Source of the DNA: an uncultured Blautia sp.
Lineage (GTDB): Bacteria > Bacillota > Clostridia > Lachnospirales > Lachnospiraceae
NCBI GenBank assembly: GCA_945872375.1
Contig: CAMBYR010000111.1
Coordinates: 1-7,100 of the forward strand
Direction: 5' to 3'
DNA length: 7,100 nt
The position numbers were made by a program, and so were the translations under genes. The notes beneath the pieces are model-generated. The model was not told the DNA's origin and made no database searches. It saw only the letters and a list, made by a program, of their open reading frames with translations. This document shows, one piece after another, positions 5,553 to 7,100 of the stretch; positions within the stretch are counted from its first letter, which is position 1, and each line of letters begins with the position of its first letter.

Positions 5553-7100
5553 TTATAAGATCAGAACTTCTTTTTTGGCAAAGCCGCTGTTCATATCAAA
5601 GGAGACAATATAGGAGCCGTCCGAAAGATAGAGGGTATCCTGTGCATACAGGATCCGGCCCAAAGTGTCCCGGTCATTGAGCATATCTTCATAGAGATCA
5701 TATAGGAGAACACGCTCAAACCCTGTGTTTTCATCATAGTGGAAGAGGAAATAATGCTGATCGCAGTAAAAGCCGGTCAGCATTTTTTTGCTGTCCGCAA
5801 AAATTGCCTTATAGTTATCAAAAGCTTCACAGTAGGTGATGCCAGGAAGAATAAACCGGTCGGATTCCTGAACATCCTTTTTATCGGCCGTATCATATAT
5901 GGACAGCTTTAAGCCGGTTGTCCAGCCGGTATTATCATCCGCATTATATCCAAGTCCAAGAAGCCGGTTTTCCCCAAAGGAATGAAGATAGGAGGAAAAT
6001 CCCGGAATGTGAAGTGCTCCCAGAATTTTTGGCTCGGTGGGAGTGGACAGATCCACGCTGTAAAGAGGGTCTGTCTGTTCGAAGGTAACGAAATAGGCGG
6101 TATCTCCCATGAAACGTGCCGATTTGATCTCCTGATCTCTTGCGAGACCACCGATTCCTCCTGCTTTGTTCATGTTCTCATCAAATATCACGAGAGAATT
6201 TTTGATTGAAGAGTAACTTACGGAGTCGCCAAAGACGGAGTCAAGGATGTCCACAATGTCGGTGCTCGCATAGGTGGTCAGCACCCGGAGATATCCGTCA
6301 TATTCGTCGATGGAAAAGGAATCGTTTACATACCCTCTGATATTTGCCGTGCCGATACCGGAGATTTCTCCGTTTTCATAATGGAATTTTACGATTTCTG
6401 TCTTTTCCCGATCATTCCTGTAATTCCCATTCAGCGTGTAAATATTGTTGGTGCTTACATAGAGGCTGTCGGGAGAGGAAACAATGACTTTTGTATCCAG
6501 TATATCCTGTTCCGGACTGAGGGTATCCATGGAAGACACGATGAGATAGGCTGCATCGTTCACATAAGAGGGAAGGCATACATGGTCTGCCGGGATTTCC
6601 TGATCATTGACGGAGGGAACCAGCCGGCTGTCTTCATAGGTGCCTTCCACATCGGGATACCAGGTGGAAAACAGATACAGCATGCCATCCTTCATACGGG
6701 AACTCTCGTATTCTCCGTCCTGCGTGATGATCCTGAGAAGAAGGGGCTGTTCTCTGGAGGAAATATCATAAACAACAGCACAGGTACTGTATTCTCCATA
6801 CCATTCATCGGATTCTGTAAATGTGGCAAGCACGGTGAGCGTATCTCCGTTCAGGAAAAATTCTTCGATCCGGATATTCTGTAAGACAGAATCTGAGGCA
6901 AGGTCGATGGATGAAACAGGATTCATTTCAGCACTGCGGATGTCCACGATGGAAATGATGGTTTGTTCCTTTACGATATAGAGGAAATTTCCATCTGTTT
7001 TGAAGATATCGGCTTCATCCACACCGGCTTCTCTGATGTTGGTTTCCGAATAATCAGCTTCCGAAGAAACTCCGGTGTCTCGTGCGAATTCAGCAGCGAT
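5553..7100 (-). CDS. Secreted-type beta-propeller protein (PF09826), C-terminal part; 5' end outside window
   Basis: The minus-strand frame is open from 7100 down to the TAA at 5555-5553, giving 515 visible residues. The GTG at 7022 is internal: the upstream codons give DYSETNIREAGVDEAD, the family's characteristic entry segment. It matches the Beta_propel family (PF09826, COG4880), predicted secreted or lipid-anchored proteins with a C-terminal beta-propeller. Supporting segments, numbered from the first visible residue, are DEADIFKTDG at 28-37, SARFMGDTAYFVTF at 327-340, TDPLYSVDLSTP at 343-354 and LHIPGFSSYLHSFGENRLLG at 363-382. The repeated strand patterns and aspartate- and tyrosine-rich surface fit an extracytoplasmic protein. 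The signal peptide or membrane anchor would lie beyond 7100 and is not seen. No catalytic residues are recognised and function is unknown. It converges on citG, so the two are not one operon. Confidence 0.85.
   Translation of the reverse strand: MAAEFARDTGVSSEADYSETNIREAGVDEADIFKTDGNFLYIVKEQTIISIVDIRSAEMNPVSSIDLASDSVLQNIRIEEFFLNGDTLTVLATFTESDEWYGEYSTCAVVYDISSREQPLLLRIITQDGEYESSRMKDGMLYLFSTWYPDVEGTYEDSRLVPSVNDQEIPADHVCLPSYVNDAAYLIVSSMDTLSPEQDILDTKVIVSSPDSLYVSTNNIYTLNGNYRNDREKTEIVKFHYENGEISGIGTANIRGYVNDSFSIDEYDGYLRVLTTYASTDIVDILDSVFGDSVSYSSIKNSLVIFDENMNKAGGIGGLARDQEIKSARFMGDTAYFVTFEQTDPLYSVDLSTPTEPKILGALHIPGFSSYLHSFGENRLLGLGYNADDNTGWTTGLKLSIYDTADKKDVQESDRFILPGITYCEAFDNYKAIFADSKKMLTGFYCDQHYFLFHYDENTGFERVLLYDLYEDMLNDRDTLGRILYAQDTLYLSDGSYIVSFDMNSGFAKKEVLIL

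Noticed and set aside
6381..6884. Plus-strand open frame of 167 codons opposite the beta-propeller gene
   Set aside because: Antisense to a conserved propeller domain, with no recognisable family or ribosome site.

Overview
The window looks like chromosomal DNA from a Gram-positive gut-type Clostridia, most likely a Lachnospiraceae relative (Blautia/Dorea/Roseburia-like). This is an inference from protein style, moderate GC, AT-rich intergenic DNA, strong purine-rich ribosome sites and a Firmicute-like tRNA-Glu without an encoded CCA. No transposase, integrase, CRISPR array or phage gene is visible.

Layout. Positions 1-4173 hold three co-directional genes. The first is the 3' end of a DUF815-type AAA+ ATPase. 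A Ppx/GppA-family protein with a C-terminal HD domain follows, then polyphosphate kinase 1 (ppk1). The last two are 13 nt apart and almost certainly co-transcribed, so this is a polyphosphate module. The Ppx-like partner is unusual: it keeps the fold motifs and an HD site, but by recalled alignment both catalytic glutamates are glutamines and two phosphate-binding loops are altered. Meanwhile PPK1 keeps every key residue.

Positions 4174-4617 are intergenic DNA around a self-contained tRNA-Glu(CUC) unit. It has a hairpin after ppk1, an A/T-tract UP element, a 17-nt-spaced sigma-A promoter, the tRNA and a strong intrinsic terminator. The terminator's U-tract runs into a second, longer imperfect palindrome that may belong to a dispersed repeat family. 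The rest is the AT-rich leader of the next gene.

Positions 4618-5529 encode a CitG-type triphosphoribosyl-dephospho-CoA synthase with no citrate lyase genes beside it and a variant N-terminal motif. It converges, with only 23 nt between stop codons and no obvious terminator, on a minus-strand gene (5553 to beyond 7100). That gene encodes the C-terminal part of a probably secreted PF09826 beta-propeller protein of unknown function.

Most of the window is ordinary core genome. The best candidate for something undescribed is the altered Ppx/HD protein paired with an intact PPK1.
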